From: CAZQYB01 sp964597535
GTDB lineage: Bacteria > Planctomycetota > Phycisphaerae > Sedimentisphaerales > Anaerobacaceae
NCBI GenBank assembly: GCA_964597535.1
Contig: CAZQYB010000121.1
Location: 1-8,197, forward strand
Direction of reading: 5' to 3'
Length of the DNA stretch: 8,197 bases
Below the pieces are notes generated by a model that searched no databases, had not been told where the DNA came from, and worked only from the letters and a program-made list of their open reading frames with translations. Both the position numbers and the translations under genes were made by a program. Below, piece by piece: positions 1 through 5,778 of the stretch (positions are counted from its first letter, which is position 1; the number at the start of each line of letters is the position of its first letter).

Positions 1-294
1 TTTTGACGGCACGCCGCCTGCCTTTAGAAAGCGATACAACTCGCCGCCGCTGACAATATCGAATCCGCTGCCCGCCTGGGCCAAAACTTTTAGGATGTTT
101 ATATTGCCGCAGGCCTTGACGGAATAGCAAACGATAGTATCAAGCTCGCTGTAGGCCTTTTGAATCTTCTGCAAATGGTCTTTGAAAGTCGCCTTGCTGT
201 AGATATAAACAGGCGTGTCGACCTCGGCAACTATTGTTTTAACATCCACGTTTTCAGCAAAAAGTTTGCCCTTTTTGTAGTTGAAGTAATCCAT
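1..294 (-). CDS. lysA: Diaminopimelate decarboxylase, N-terminal fragment (3' end off window)
   Basis: The first 98 codons of a fold-III PLP-dependent decarboxylase are visible; the gene runs off the left edge. LysA converts meso-diaminopimelate to L-lysine, the last step of the lysine pathway, in the cytosol. The fragment holds the start of the alpha/beta-barrel. The motif CYSVKACGN at residues 56-64 contains the expected PLP Schiff-base lysine (K60), and GSGFDIVSGGEL at 75-86 is the diagnostic LysA block. An N-terminal TPVYIYSKATF segment at 27-37 matches the family. The ATG at 294 is preceded by GGAAGGA with about 8 nt spacing, so this start is firm. It lies downstream of the hairpin at 491-531 and probably has its own promoter. 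Related decarboxylases (carboxynorspermidine, ornithine/arginine) share the fold, but the SGGEL context favours LysA. The C-terminal substrate-binding residues are not visible. Confidence 0.88.
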   Translation of the reverse strand, partial: MDYFNYKKGKLFAENVDVKTIVAEVDTPVYIYSKATFKDHLQKIQKAYSELDTIVCYSVKACGNINILKVLAQAGSGFDIVSGGELYRFLKAGGVPSK

Positions 295-408
295 ATTGTC
301 AGTCCTTCCGTCCGCAGGAATTACAAACAGCTTTCAATTTGCAGCAGGTAACAAAATGACGTTCTGAAATCTGCCCTGGTATCAACAATGTTCCCAATAA
401 AAATAGAT

Positions 409-436
409 AGTATAAGGAATTGTGAGTCAATTGCAA
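409..436 (-). promoter_or_regulatory. Candidate sigma-70-type promoter for lysA
   Basis: Reading the minus strand, TTGCAA (431-436, 4 of 6 matches to the -35 consensus) is followed after 16 nt by TATACT (409-414, 5 of 6 to the -10 consensus). This would give a leader of roughly 105-110 nt before the lysA ATG. An overlapping alternative is TTGACT with TCTATT at 17 nt spacing. I see no lysine-riboswitch architecture in the leader, which is also too short for one. It is called from sequence pattern only. Confidence 0.4.
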
Positions 437-490
437 GAAGTGCGGCCTGGGATGATGTACGATATCTATGCTGAAAGTGGTGTGTTAAAT

Positions 491-531
491 AAAATGGAAG
501 GTTCCGCCGTGGTGAGAGAACCTTCCATTTT
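491..531 (-). terminator. Hairpin terminator with 14-bp perfect stem
   Basis: The arms 491-504 and 518-531 are exact reverse complements (AAAATGGAAGGTTC / GAACCTTCCATTTT) around a 13-nt loop. Reading leftward, the stem ends in CATTTT followed by ATTT, giving the T-tract expected of an intrinsic terminator for the small basic protein gene at 646-783. A-tracts on the other side mean that it could also work in the plus direction, but no plus-strand gene is seen to its left. It lies just upstream of the candidate lysA promoter, insulating the two units. The 532-645 stretch between it and the upstream stop codon would be a 3' UTR of about 115 nt in which I see no gene. Confidence 0.65.
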
Positions 532-645
532 CGTGTAACTTGCCGCTGCTTAATATTTTCGGTTGTGATTCAAATCGCCGGCCTTAAGCGCCCCTCAAAA
601 ATCCACAACACAAAAAGCAAGCGGACTTTTAGCTAAGCTGCTATG

Positions 646-783
646 CTACCTTTTCTTTTTCTTCTTAGCTTTTTTCTTAGCTTTTTTCTTAGCTTTCTTC
701 TTAGCTTTCTTCTTAGCTTTCTTCTTTACTTTTTTCTTTGCTGCTTTTTTCCTTGCTTTTTTCTTAGCCTTTTTCTTCGCCAT
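646..783 (-). CDS. Tiny Lys/Ala-repeat protein, histone H1-like (45 aa)
   Basis: The product is almost entirely lysine and alanine: MAKKKAKKKARKK, then AKKK-type tetrapeptide repeats, ending KKKKKR. It resembles the basic C-terminal tails of bacterial histone-H1-like proteins, so binding to DNA or RNA by charge is the natural inference. No folded domain, signal peptide or membrane segment is present. The start is the ATG at 783, because a near-perfect Shine-Dalgarno lies 7 nt upstream. The longer in-frame reading from 828 would place that SD inside the gene and adds a non-basic segment (NIKAFSPPKGGG). Coding is supported by the SD, a good promoter at 841-870, a terminator downstream, and silent AAA/AAG variation that keeps the amino-acid repeat. 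The possibility that it is only a simple-sequence tract cannot be fully excluded. The function is not known. Confidence 0.72.
   Translation of the reverse strand: MAKKKAKKKARKKAAKKKVKKKAKKKAKKKAKKKAKKKAKKKKKR
664..723. repeat. 12-bp tandem repeat, five near-identical units
   Basis: Units of CTTAGCTTTTTT (664-675, 676-687) and CTTAGCTTTCTT (688-699, 700-711, 712-723) follow one another without interruption, and degenerate units continue to about 747. Each unit encodes one KAKK-type tetrapeptide on the minus strand. Because the unit is a multiple of three, gain or loss of copies would change protein length without breaking the frame. Confidence 0.9.
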
Positions 784-790
784 TATTTTA

Positions 791-801
791 CCACCTCCTT
801 T
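791..801 (-). promoter_or_regulatory. Near-consensus Shine-Dalgarno deciding the start of the Lys/Ala protein
   Basis: The minus strand reads AAAGGAGGTGG, with 7 nt to the ATG at 783. This is close to full complementarity with the 16S rRNA 3' end. It is stronger than any other SD in the window and implies efficient translation. It settles the start against the upstream in-frame ATG at 828. Confidence 0.8.
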
Positions 802-840
802 CGGCGGACTAAATGCTTTTATATTCAAGTTAACATCATA

Positions 841-870
841 ATACTAATTTACTTTGAAAAACTTTGTCAA
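841..870 (-). promoter_or_regulatory. Candidate promoter of the Lys/Ala protein gene
   Basis: On the minus strand a perfect -35 TTGACA (865-870) is followed after 18 nt by TAGTAT (841-846, 4 of 6 to TATAAT); TATTAT is an alternative -10 at a longer spacing. The surrounding DNA is AT-rich. The predicted leader is about 50 nt and ends with the strong SD. Confidence 0.55.
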
Positions 871-1341
871 ACGAATTATACAAAAAGTTAATAACTATCT
901 ATATGCTTTTTATCGACCAGAAGTTTAAAAATACTCCATAAAATTTTTTATCATAAATATTTTACACAGCTTCCTGTATTTCTTATCATACTGTTTGATA
1001 AAACGGTGCAACTTGTTTTATTACAACTGAATTTCCTATTCAAACAAAACCGTAGCTGGAGTTTTTATTAAAACTAAAAAATTGTTTGTTGTAATTAGCG
1101 GCGTTAAAGGCGTTTTATTCAACTTATAGGCCAATCTCGCGACTTTTGATTGTAAGAGAAGGATTCTTTTATTTGTCAATACATATATCTTTAAGGCGTT
1201 GTGAAACTTTAGAATTGTGTAAGAGATGATTTTGTCTTTCAAGGATTTTTGCCGGTGGTCAGCATTTCCTGTTAGCGAAATTTTTTTTACTTTTCTGCAA
1301 GATTCTAAAAAATAACACACAATTTACCTGTTAACTGTTTT
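871..1341. other. AT-rich intergenic region without a supported gene
   Basis: About 470 bp separate the divergently transcribed Lys/Ala gene and nadD. The region is clearly more AT-rich than the hyp genes. It contains a weak 6-bp hairpin, TTATCA (983-988) with TGATAA (996-1001) around a 7-nt loop. A GTG-started minus-strand reading frame (1036-1320, 94 codons) has an AT-driven composition (Lys, Leu, Thr, Asn, Ile), only a weak AGG upstream and no recognisable motif, so I do not call it. A nadD promoter must lie here or nearby, but I cannot identify one with confidence. No tRNA, riboswitch or CRISPR structure was recognised. Confidence 0.5.
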
Positions 1342-1974
1342 ATGACCAAAAGAAAAATAGTTTTGTTTGGTGGAACGTTCGACCCAATTCATCTTGGTCA
1401 TACCACTGTCGCCGCAGCCGCAGCCGAGTATATTGGCGCAGAAGGAACCGTTTTTATCCCCGCAAAATGCTCCCCCCTGAAGGAGTCCTTTCCCAAGGCG
1501 AGTGACGATGACCGACTGCAAATGATAGCTCTTGCAATCGCGGGCGATAAAAAGTTGCAGCTAAGTAACTACGAATTGAAAAAAGCAGAGCCGAGCTACA
1601 CTCTGGAAACTGTAAGGCAATTCCAGGCCGATTACGGCAGCGATAGTTTAATTTATTGGCTTACAGGCGCTGATAATATTGATGATTTGCCACGTTGGTA
1701 CAAAATTGCCGAATTGATTGACGAGTGCAATTTATCCGTAATGTACAGGGGTCGCTTCAAGCGCCCTGATTTCACCAAATTTGACGCTATTTGGGGCCAC
1801 CAGCGAGTCGAAAAACTGCAAAAAAACATTATCAAGACACCCCTGATTGATATAAGCAGCACGGAAATACGAAATCGCTTGGCTGCCGGCCATGATGTAA
1901 GCGATATGCTGCACCCAGGCGTTGCCAACTATATTTACACACACAATCTCTACCAATCAAAGGCCAAACTTTAA
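1342..1974 (+). CDS. nadD: Nicotinate-nucleotide adenylyltransferase
   Basis: This 210-residue protein matches NadD in length and motifs. NadD transfers AMP from ATP to nicotinate mononucleotide, giving deamido-NAD, in cytosolic NAD synthesis. The nucleotidyltransferase signature GGTFDPIHLGH (residues 10-20) contains both HxxxH histidines (H17, H20). GADNIDDLPRW (109-119) is the NadD-typical substrate loop, and ISSTEIRNRL (171-180) is the C-terminal ATP-binding signature (SSxxxR). The C-terminus HPGVANYIYTHNLY also fits the family. The ATG at 1342 is the family-consistent start, although no convincing Shine-Dalgarno precedes it. It is the only plus-strand gene of the window, standing alone rather than beside rsfS, obg or proA as is common elsewhere. 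It converges on hypB with the stop codons overlapping. Confidence 0.93.
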   Translation: MTKRKIVLFGGTFDPIHLGHTTVAAAAAEYIGAEGTVFIPAKCSPLKESFPKASDDDRLQMIALAIAGDKKLQLSNYELKKAEPSYTLETVRQFQADYGSDSLIYWLTGADNIDDLPRWYKIAELIDECNLSVMYRGRFKRPDFTKFDAIWGHQRVEKLQKNIIKTPLIDISSTEIRNRLAAGHDVSDMLHPGVANYIYTHNLYQSKAKL

Positions 1975-2639
1975 TCTATATTTTCAATTTCTTTTTTCAG
2001 CCAATTATACCAGGTATCCATACCTTCACCGGTTTTGGCTGATATCGTGAAAATCTCAATCGCTCTATTTAGTCTGCGGGCGTCGGCCTTTGCCCTTTCG
2101 ATATCGAAATCGACCTGCCCGACCGCTTCCAGTAAATCAATTTTGTTTATTAACAACACCTTCGACTTTGCGAAAATGGCTGGATACTTGGCCGGCTTGT
2201 CGTCACCTTCTGCAACCGAAAGCACAACTATCTTACCGCCCTCGCCCAGTTCAAAAGCCGATGGACAAATCAGATTTCCCACGTTCTCGATGAAAATCAA
2301 ATCTAAATTGTTAACGGGCAGCTTCTCCAGCGCATCACTTACCTGAGCCGCTGACAAATGGCACGCGCCGTTAGTGTTTATCTGAACCGCAGGCGCCGCT
2401 GTTGCTCTGATTCTCTCAGCGTCTAAATCAGTCTGAATGTCGCCTTCAATAACACCGATTTTGATTTTGTCCTTCAACTCACTTATTGTCCTTGCCAGTA
2501 TTGTAGTCTTGCCGGAGCCAGGTGACGATATCATATTCAGGCACAATTTTTTTTGCTCGGCTAAAAATCGGCGGTTCTTAAGAGCATATTCTTCATTTGC
2601 ACTGAGAATTTTCCTTCCAACGTCAACTTTCTTATACAC
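1971..2639 (-). CDS. hypB: HypB, GTPase for nickel insertion into [NiFe]-hydrogenase
   Basis: HypB is a SIMIBI-class GTPase that works with HypA to deliver Ni to the hydrogenase large subunit. From the GTG at 2639 the product is 222 aa. It has a Walker A motif SSPGSGKTT (about residues 38-46), EGD (65-67), NGACH with the G-domain metal ligands C93 and H94, a further ligand-type cysteine in ENVGNLICP (C125), and the guanine-specificity motif NKID (165-168). An in-frame TTG at 2657 would add six residues inside hypA. GTG 2639 is preferred because GGAG (2647-2650) sits 7 nt upstream and family members lacking the N-terminal extension begin with the same KKVDVGRKIL-like segment. There is no CxxCGC N-terminal nickel site and no His-rich stretch, so only the G-domain metal site remains. 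It is the last gene of the operon, starting 4 nt after hypA and convergent with nadD. Confidence 0.92.
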   Translation of the reverse strand: MYKKVDVGRKILSANEEYALKNRRFLAEQKKLCLNMISSPGSGKTTILARTISELKDKIKIGVIEGDIQTDLDAERIRATAAPAVQINTNGACHLSAAQVSDALEKLPVNNLDLIFIENVGNLICPSAFELGEGGKIVVLSVAEGDDKPAKYPAIFAKSKVLLINKIDLLEAVGQVDFDIERAKADARRLNRAIEIFTISAKTGEGMDTWYNWLKKEIENID

Positions 2640-2643
2640 TGCA

Positions 2644-2988
2644 CTACTCCGTTTCAAATTCTATTTCTTCCAGCAGCAAAGGTGCGTCCGGCAGTAATTC
2701 GAAGTCCTCGCTGCCGCATTTTCTGCAAGTTGAATGAGTAACGTCTAAGTCAAAATTTTCGCCGCATTTCTTACATCGCCCTCGTATCGGTTTATGCTCC
2801 ACTTTCAGCTTCAAAGCTTCGCACGCCGTACCTTTGGCAATGGCCTCGAAGGCAAAACAAAGCACTTCATCATTGATGGCGTTAAGCATTCCGCAGCTTA
2901 TTTTCGCGCCGACGGGTTTTGCATTTTGTTTTGCCGCCTCAGCCGAAATTGCCGCCAGCAGACTTTCTGCTACCATCGTTTCGTGCAT
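2644..2988 (-). CDS. hypA: HypA, nickel metallochaperone for hydrogenase maturation
   Basis: HypA binds Ni at its N-terminus, carries a structural zinc, and pairs with HypB for Ni delivery. The 114-residue product begins MHE, the invariant Ni-binding start (H2, E3). It has a zinc-ribbon CKKC (C72, C75) followed 12 residues later by CRKC (C88, C91). The length is normal for the family. The start at 2988 is chosen over an in-frame ATG two codons upstream because only it gives the MHE terminus, and because GAGGA (2996-3000) lies exactly 7 nt before it. The start overlaps the hypE stop as TGATG, a typical coupling arrangement. The acidic tail (LLLEEIEFETE) is slightly long but unremarkable. Confidence 0.93.
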   Translation of the reverse strand: MHETMVAESLLAAISAEAAKQNAKPVGAKISCGMLNAINDEVLCFAFEAIAKGTACEALKLKVEHKPIRGRCKKCGENFDLDVTHSTCRKCGSEDFELLPDAPLLLEEIEFETE

Positions 2989-4010
2989 CAGCATATCCTC
3001 GGCAATTCTCGGCCGTATGGCATCTGCACAATTCTCCTTCCGCCGATTTTGGTGAACATCTCCACCACAGGTAAATCACGGGTTTGAATAACCTCGCCGA
3101 TAATGCTTGCCTCCCTGCCTAACGGATGTTTCCTGCAGATATTCAAACACTCATCCGCCGATTCCGGCGAGACAATCGCAACGAATTTTCCTTCATTTGC
3201 GATTGTCAGCACATCGAAGCCGAGCATATCGGCTGCCGCCTGTACCGTTGGATTGACAGGGACATCGGCCTCTCGGATTTCAATACTCCGCCCACTGCCG
3301 CGCGAGATTTCATTAAGCGTTGCAGCCAACCCCCCACGAGTCGGGTCCCGCATAAATTTGATGCCTGTCGTGTTTTCCAAAAGTTGACAGGTCAGTTCCG
3401 CCAGAGGTGCACAGTCACTTTTTAGTTGTGATTGAAATTTAATACCTTCACGCTGCGAGATAACAGTCATACCGTGGTCGCCGATTGTGCCGTTGATAAT
3501 TATTTTGTCACCGCTTGCTATTCTTTTGAACCCCAAATTTACACCGGCCAACTTCGTCCCGAGCCCCGCCGTGTTTACAAAAATTTTGTCAGCAGCACCG
3601 GCTTCGACCGTTTTGGTATCGCCGGTGACAATATCGACATTGCTCTGCCTGGCGGCCCGGCTAACGCCGGATAAAATCTTCTCCAGCAATTCAAACTCAA
3701 AACCTTCTTCGATTATCAGTGACAAAGCCAAAGCAACTGGTTTTGAACCGGCTACGGCTAAATCATTTATCGTCCCACAAACAGCGAGCTTTCCAATATC
3801 GCCGCCGTTAAAAAACAACGGCTTGACCACGTAGCTGTCCGTAGTAAAGCAAACCGAGCTCGAAGCAAGATTTAGTTTCGCCGCATCGGCCAGTTCAGCA
3901 AGGATGTCATTATTGAAGCTTGGCAGAATATGATGGCGGATTAATTCATCGCTCAATTGGCCGCCGCCCCCGTGAGCAAGCAGGATTCTGTTTTTTTTTG
4001 GTGTCTTCAT
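2988..4010 (-). CDS. hypE: HypE, carbamoyl dehydratase / cyanide-ligand synthase
   Basis: HypE accepts a carbamoyl group from HypF on its C-terminal cysteine and dehydrates it with ATP to a thiocyanate, the source of the CN ligands. The 340-residue product belongs to the PurM/AIR-synthase-like ATPases. It shows AHGGGGQLSDELI (12-24), TTDS (56-59), DIGKLAVCGTINDLAVAG (71-88), VTGDTK (128-133) and MRDPTRGG (220-227). It ends in the obligatory PRIC (337-340), whose terminal cysteine is the reactive residue. The ATG at 4010 overlaps the hypD stop as ATGA. A longer in-frame reading to 4055 lies inside hypD and adds 15 residues without family support. All hallmark motifs are intact, so the enzyme should be active. 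Confidence 0.95.
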   Translation of the reverse strand: MKTPKKNRILLAHGGGGQLSDELIRHHILPSFNNDILAELADAAKLNLASSSVCFTTDSYVVKPLFFNGGDIGKLAVCGTINDLAVAGSKPVALALSLIIEEGFEFELLEKILSGVSRAARQSNVDIVTGDTKTVEAGAADKIFVNTAGLGTKLAGVNLGFKRIASGDKIIINGTIGDHGMTVISQREGIKFQSQLKSDCAPLAELTCQLLENTTGIKFMRDPTRGGLAATLNEISRGSGRSIEIREADVPVNPTVQAAADMLGFDVLTIANEGKFVAIVSPESADECLNICRKHPLGREASIIGEVIQTRDLPVVEMFTKIGGRRIVQMPYGRELPRIC

Positions 4011-5089
4011 CGTTCGCGTCTTTCTTCTGGTCCATACTTGAACCACGCCGCACAAACACCTTCAGAACTTACCATACACGGCCCAATCGGCGTCTCAGGC
4101 GTACAGCTTTTACCAAACAGGCCACAGTCCGTCGGCCCTATTAGTCCGCAGAGCACTTCTCCACATCTACAGCCACTCGCATCTTCACCGGGTGTTTCAG
4201 TAATGTCAAATCGTTTGAAGGCATCGAATCGGCTGTACTTATCTTTTAGCTTCAGCGTGCTTTTTTCTATTTTCCCCAGTCCCCGCCAGTAGCCGTCTGC
4301 CGGTTCGAAGTACTCGGCGATGATTTTTTGCGCGGTGGTATTGCCCTGCTCGGTTACCACCGCGGTATATACCGACTTTAATTCAGCTTTGCCGGCGGCA
4401 AGCTGGCGACAGATTTCCGCCAATCCTTCGATTATCTGCATCGGTTCAAAGCCGGCCACCACGCACGGCCTACCAAAACGCTCTGCTATTTCTGCGTAGC
4501 TGCGGTAGCCGATTATCACGCTAACGTGTCCGGGACAAAGAAAGGCGTCTATATTATGATTTTTTTCAGACACAAGGGCCCGCATTGCCGGTACAACCAG
4601 TTTGTGTCCGCTCAGAATACAGAAGTTCTCGACCGACTCCGCCGCCGCTTCCTTCACCACCACTGCCGTAGCCGGCGCAGTTGTTTCAAAACCGACCGCA
4701 ACGAACACAACTTTTTTTTCGGGATTGTCTTTTGCCAATTGCAGGGCATCTTCGCTGCTGAGAACGACCTTGACATTGGCGCCTGCTTGTTTTGTTTCCA
4801 GCGAACCGCCTTTGCCGGGAACGCGAATCATATCACCGTAGGTCGCAATCAAAACGTCGTCGCGCTCCGCCAATTGCAAGACAATATCAATATAACCCTG
4901 GCTGGTAACGCAGACCGGACAGCCCGGTCCCGATAAGAGCTTTAGCTTCTTAGGCAGAATCGACCTTATGCCGTTGCGAAAAATAGAGACGGTATGCGTG
5001 CCGCAGACCTCCATTATATTTATTTGCCGCCCCAACGTTTTGCACGCCTCATTCATAAGCTGCTGGGCTTTATAAATTCTCTCAAGCAT
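4007..5089 (-). CDS. hypD: HypD, Fe-S scaffold for Fe(CN)2CO assembly
   Basis: HypD, with HypC, is the platform on which the Fe(CN)2CO unit is built before transfer to the hydrogenase large subunit. The 360-residue product has all diagnostic blocks: EVCGTHT (27-33), GPGCPVCVT (54-62) with the redox-type CPVC pair C57/C60, GFETTAP (133-139), GHK (161-163) and CPGHVSVI (185-192). A cysteine-rich C-terminus (C307, C309, C314, C322, C329, C338, C346) includes the ligands of the [4Fe-4S] cluster. Length is family-typical. The ATG at 5089 lies 12 nt after the hypC stop. It has no strong Shine-Dalgarno, suggesting translational coupling to hypC. The 3' end overlaps hypE by 4 nt. Confidence 0.95.
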   Translation of the reverse strand: MLERIYKAQQLMNEACKTLGRQINIMEVCGTHTVSIFRNGIRSILPKKLKLLSGPGCPVCVTSQGYIDIVLQLAERDDVLIATYGDMIRVPGKGGSLETKQAGANVKVVLSSEDALQLAKDNPEKKVVFVAVGFETTAPATAVVVKEAAAESVENFCILSGHKLVVPAMRALVSEKNHNIDAFLCPGHVSVIIGYRSYAEIAERFGRPCVVAGFEPMQIIEGLAEICRQLAAGKAELKSVYTAVVTEQGNTTAQKIIAEYFEPADGYWRGLGKIEKSTLKLKDKYSRFDAFKRFDITETPGEDASGCRCGEVLCGLIGPTDCGLFGKSCTPETPIGPCMVSSEGVCAAWFKYGPEERRER

Positions 5090-5101
5090 AAAAATCTGAC
5101 T

Positions 5102-5344
5102 TTATCCCGAAATTTTGTTTGGCGTTTCTTCAAAATTTGCGATTTGCGCAAGAAGCTGCCACGTCTCTTTCGCTTCTTCTTCGTCAACAAGTGAGATGGC
5201 AAAACCAGCGTGTATCAGCACCATGTCCCCCAGTTTAGCTTCCGGCAGCAGCGTGGTCCTGGCCCGCCAGCGGTTGCCCATCGCATCAACAACCGCCTTG
5301 TCTCCTTTCAACTCTATTATTCTCGCCGGTATCGCCAAACACAT
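5102..5344 (-). CDS. hypC: HypC/HupF-family chaperone
   Basis: HypC is a small OB-fold chaperone that binds HypD and carries iron and the Fe(CN)2CO moiety to the hydrogenase large-subunit precursor. The 80-residue product starts MCLAIP; its Cys2, exposed after Met removal, is the essential ligand. A typical core (DAMGNRWRA, LGDMVLIHAGFAISLVDEEEA) follows. AGGA (5353-5356) lies 8 nt before the ATG. The gene is immediately upstream of hypD, the usual pairing. Unusually, the next gene upstream is not another hyp gene but the insert beginning at 5393. The 48-nt interval between them holds GTGACT-like repeats and no promoter I can recognise, so hypC-hypB expression probably depends on read-through from upstream. 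Confidence 0.95.
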   Translation of the reverse strand: MCLAIPARIIELKGDKAVVDAMGNRWRARTTLLPEAKLGDMVLIHAGFAISLVDEEEAKETWQLLAQIANFEETPNKISG

Positions 5345-5356
5345 CGTTCGTATCCT

Positions 5357-5390
5357 GTGACTTGTGCCCCGTGACTCGTAGCTAATGACT
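5357..5390. repeat. Degenerate GTGACT repeat at left border of the insert
   Basis: On the plus strand three spaced copies occur: GTGACT (5357-5362), GTGACT (5371-5376, in GTGACTCGTAGC) and ATGACT (5385-5390). The tract fills most of the gap between hypC and the four-helix-bundle gene. Related sequence in the opposite orientation occurs on the other side of the two-gene insert at 6506-6549. The exact shared 8-mer is GTGACTTG / CAAGTCAC (5357-5364 and 6506-6513). Confidence 0.5.
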
Positions 5391-5392
5391 GA

Positions 5393-5746
5393 TTAGAGGG
5401 CATTAATAAGATTCACAAGCATTCTACTTTCGTGATTTAAATTTTCCGCTAAATCATCCAATTCTTTTTTTGTTATGTACTTTCTTCGATTTGCGATAAT
5501 CGATTGGGTATCCAATTCTGCGCATGACCCCAGCGACACACGAAGAAACTGCCTGTACTCATTAGTATGGCCTCTTACGAATCCCTCTGAAATATTTGAT
5601 GGGATTGAGACAGAGGCTTTTCTCATTTGAAGGGTCAGGCCATACAATTCTTCTTTGGGGAATTTGGCTGTTAATGCGTAAATCTTATCAACTATTTCGA
5701 TACCTTTTTGCCAAACCTTCAAATCTTTGTAATCTTTTACCTTCAT
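5393..5746 (-). CDS. Four-helix-bundle protein (23S rRNA intervening-sequence protein family)
   Basis: This 117-residue, mostly helical protein matches the TIGR02436-type four-helix-bundle family, first seen encoded in intervening sequences of 23S rRNA genes and also common as stand-alone genes. Recognition features are the N-terminal KDLKVWQKGIEIVDKIY (8-24), FPKEELYGLTLQMRKASVSIPSNISEG (29-55; SIPSNISEG is the family hallmark) and EYRQFLRVSLGSCAELDTQ (63-81). The family often forms oligomers and its biological role is unknown; nothing here ties it to hydrogenases. It starts 32 nt after the DUF2971 stop, with AAGGG just before the ATG, and a 15-bp palindrome sits in that gap. It is AT-richer than the hyp genes, which points to separate acquisition. 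I see no rRNA sequence around it. Confidence 0.85.
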   Translation of the reverse strand: MKVKDYKDLKVWQKGIEIVDKIYALTAKFPKEELYGLTLQMRKASVSIPSNISEGFVRGHTNEYRQFLRVSLGSCAELDTQSIIANRRKYITKKELDDLAENLNHESRMLVNLINAL

Positions 5747-5751
5747 AACCC

Positions 5752-5766
5752 TTAAAGAATCTTTAA
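5752..5766. repeat. 15-bp palindrome between the two insert genes
   Basis: TTAAAGA (5752-5758) and TCTTTAA (5760-5766) are perfect inverted arms around a single central A. The element lies directly upstream of the four-helix-bundle ATG and touches its AAGGG ribosome-binding sequence. It could be an operator half-site pair or chance in AT-rich DNA. With a one-base centre it cannot form a normal RNA hairpin without opening some pairs. Confidence 0.35.
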
Positions 5767-5778
5767 AACTTTTCCATT

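Noticed and set aside
160..351. Plus-strand frame opposite lysA
   Set aside because: It overlaps the coding strand of a clear LysA N-terminus and its translation has no recognisable features.
664..747. Programmed -1 frameshift signal in the AAAAAAG runs of the Lys/Ala gene
   Set aside because: The heptamers are in the phase AAA-AAA-G, not A-AAA-AAG, and no downstream structure or useful alternative frame is apparent.
643..891. Plus-strand reading frame rich in Phe, Leu and Ser that looks like a membrane segment
   Set aside because: It is the antisense translation of the Lys/Ala repeat (AAA/AAG read as Phe/Leu/Ser codons); it has no SD, and the minus strand has a strong SD, promoter and terminator.
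983..1001. Small hairpin TTATCA/TGATAA as a terminator
   Set aside because: It has only six weak A/T-dominated pairs with no T-tract and is not positioned after any called gene.
1036..1320. GTG-started minus-strand frame of 94 codons in the intergenic region
   Set aside because: Its composition is what AT-rich random DNA gives, there is only a weak AGG upstream, no known motif, and it occupies the expected nadD promoter region.
4011..4055. Longer HypE start adding 15 residues
   Set aside because: The extension lies inside hypD, is not family-like, and the ATGA coupling at 4010-4007 gives the normal HypE N-terminus.
5393..5746. Intervening sequence within a 23S rRNA gene
   Set aside because: Only the protein family matches; the flanking DNA is hypC and a DUF2971 gene, not rRNA.
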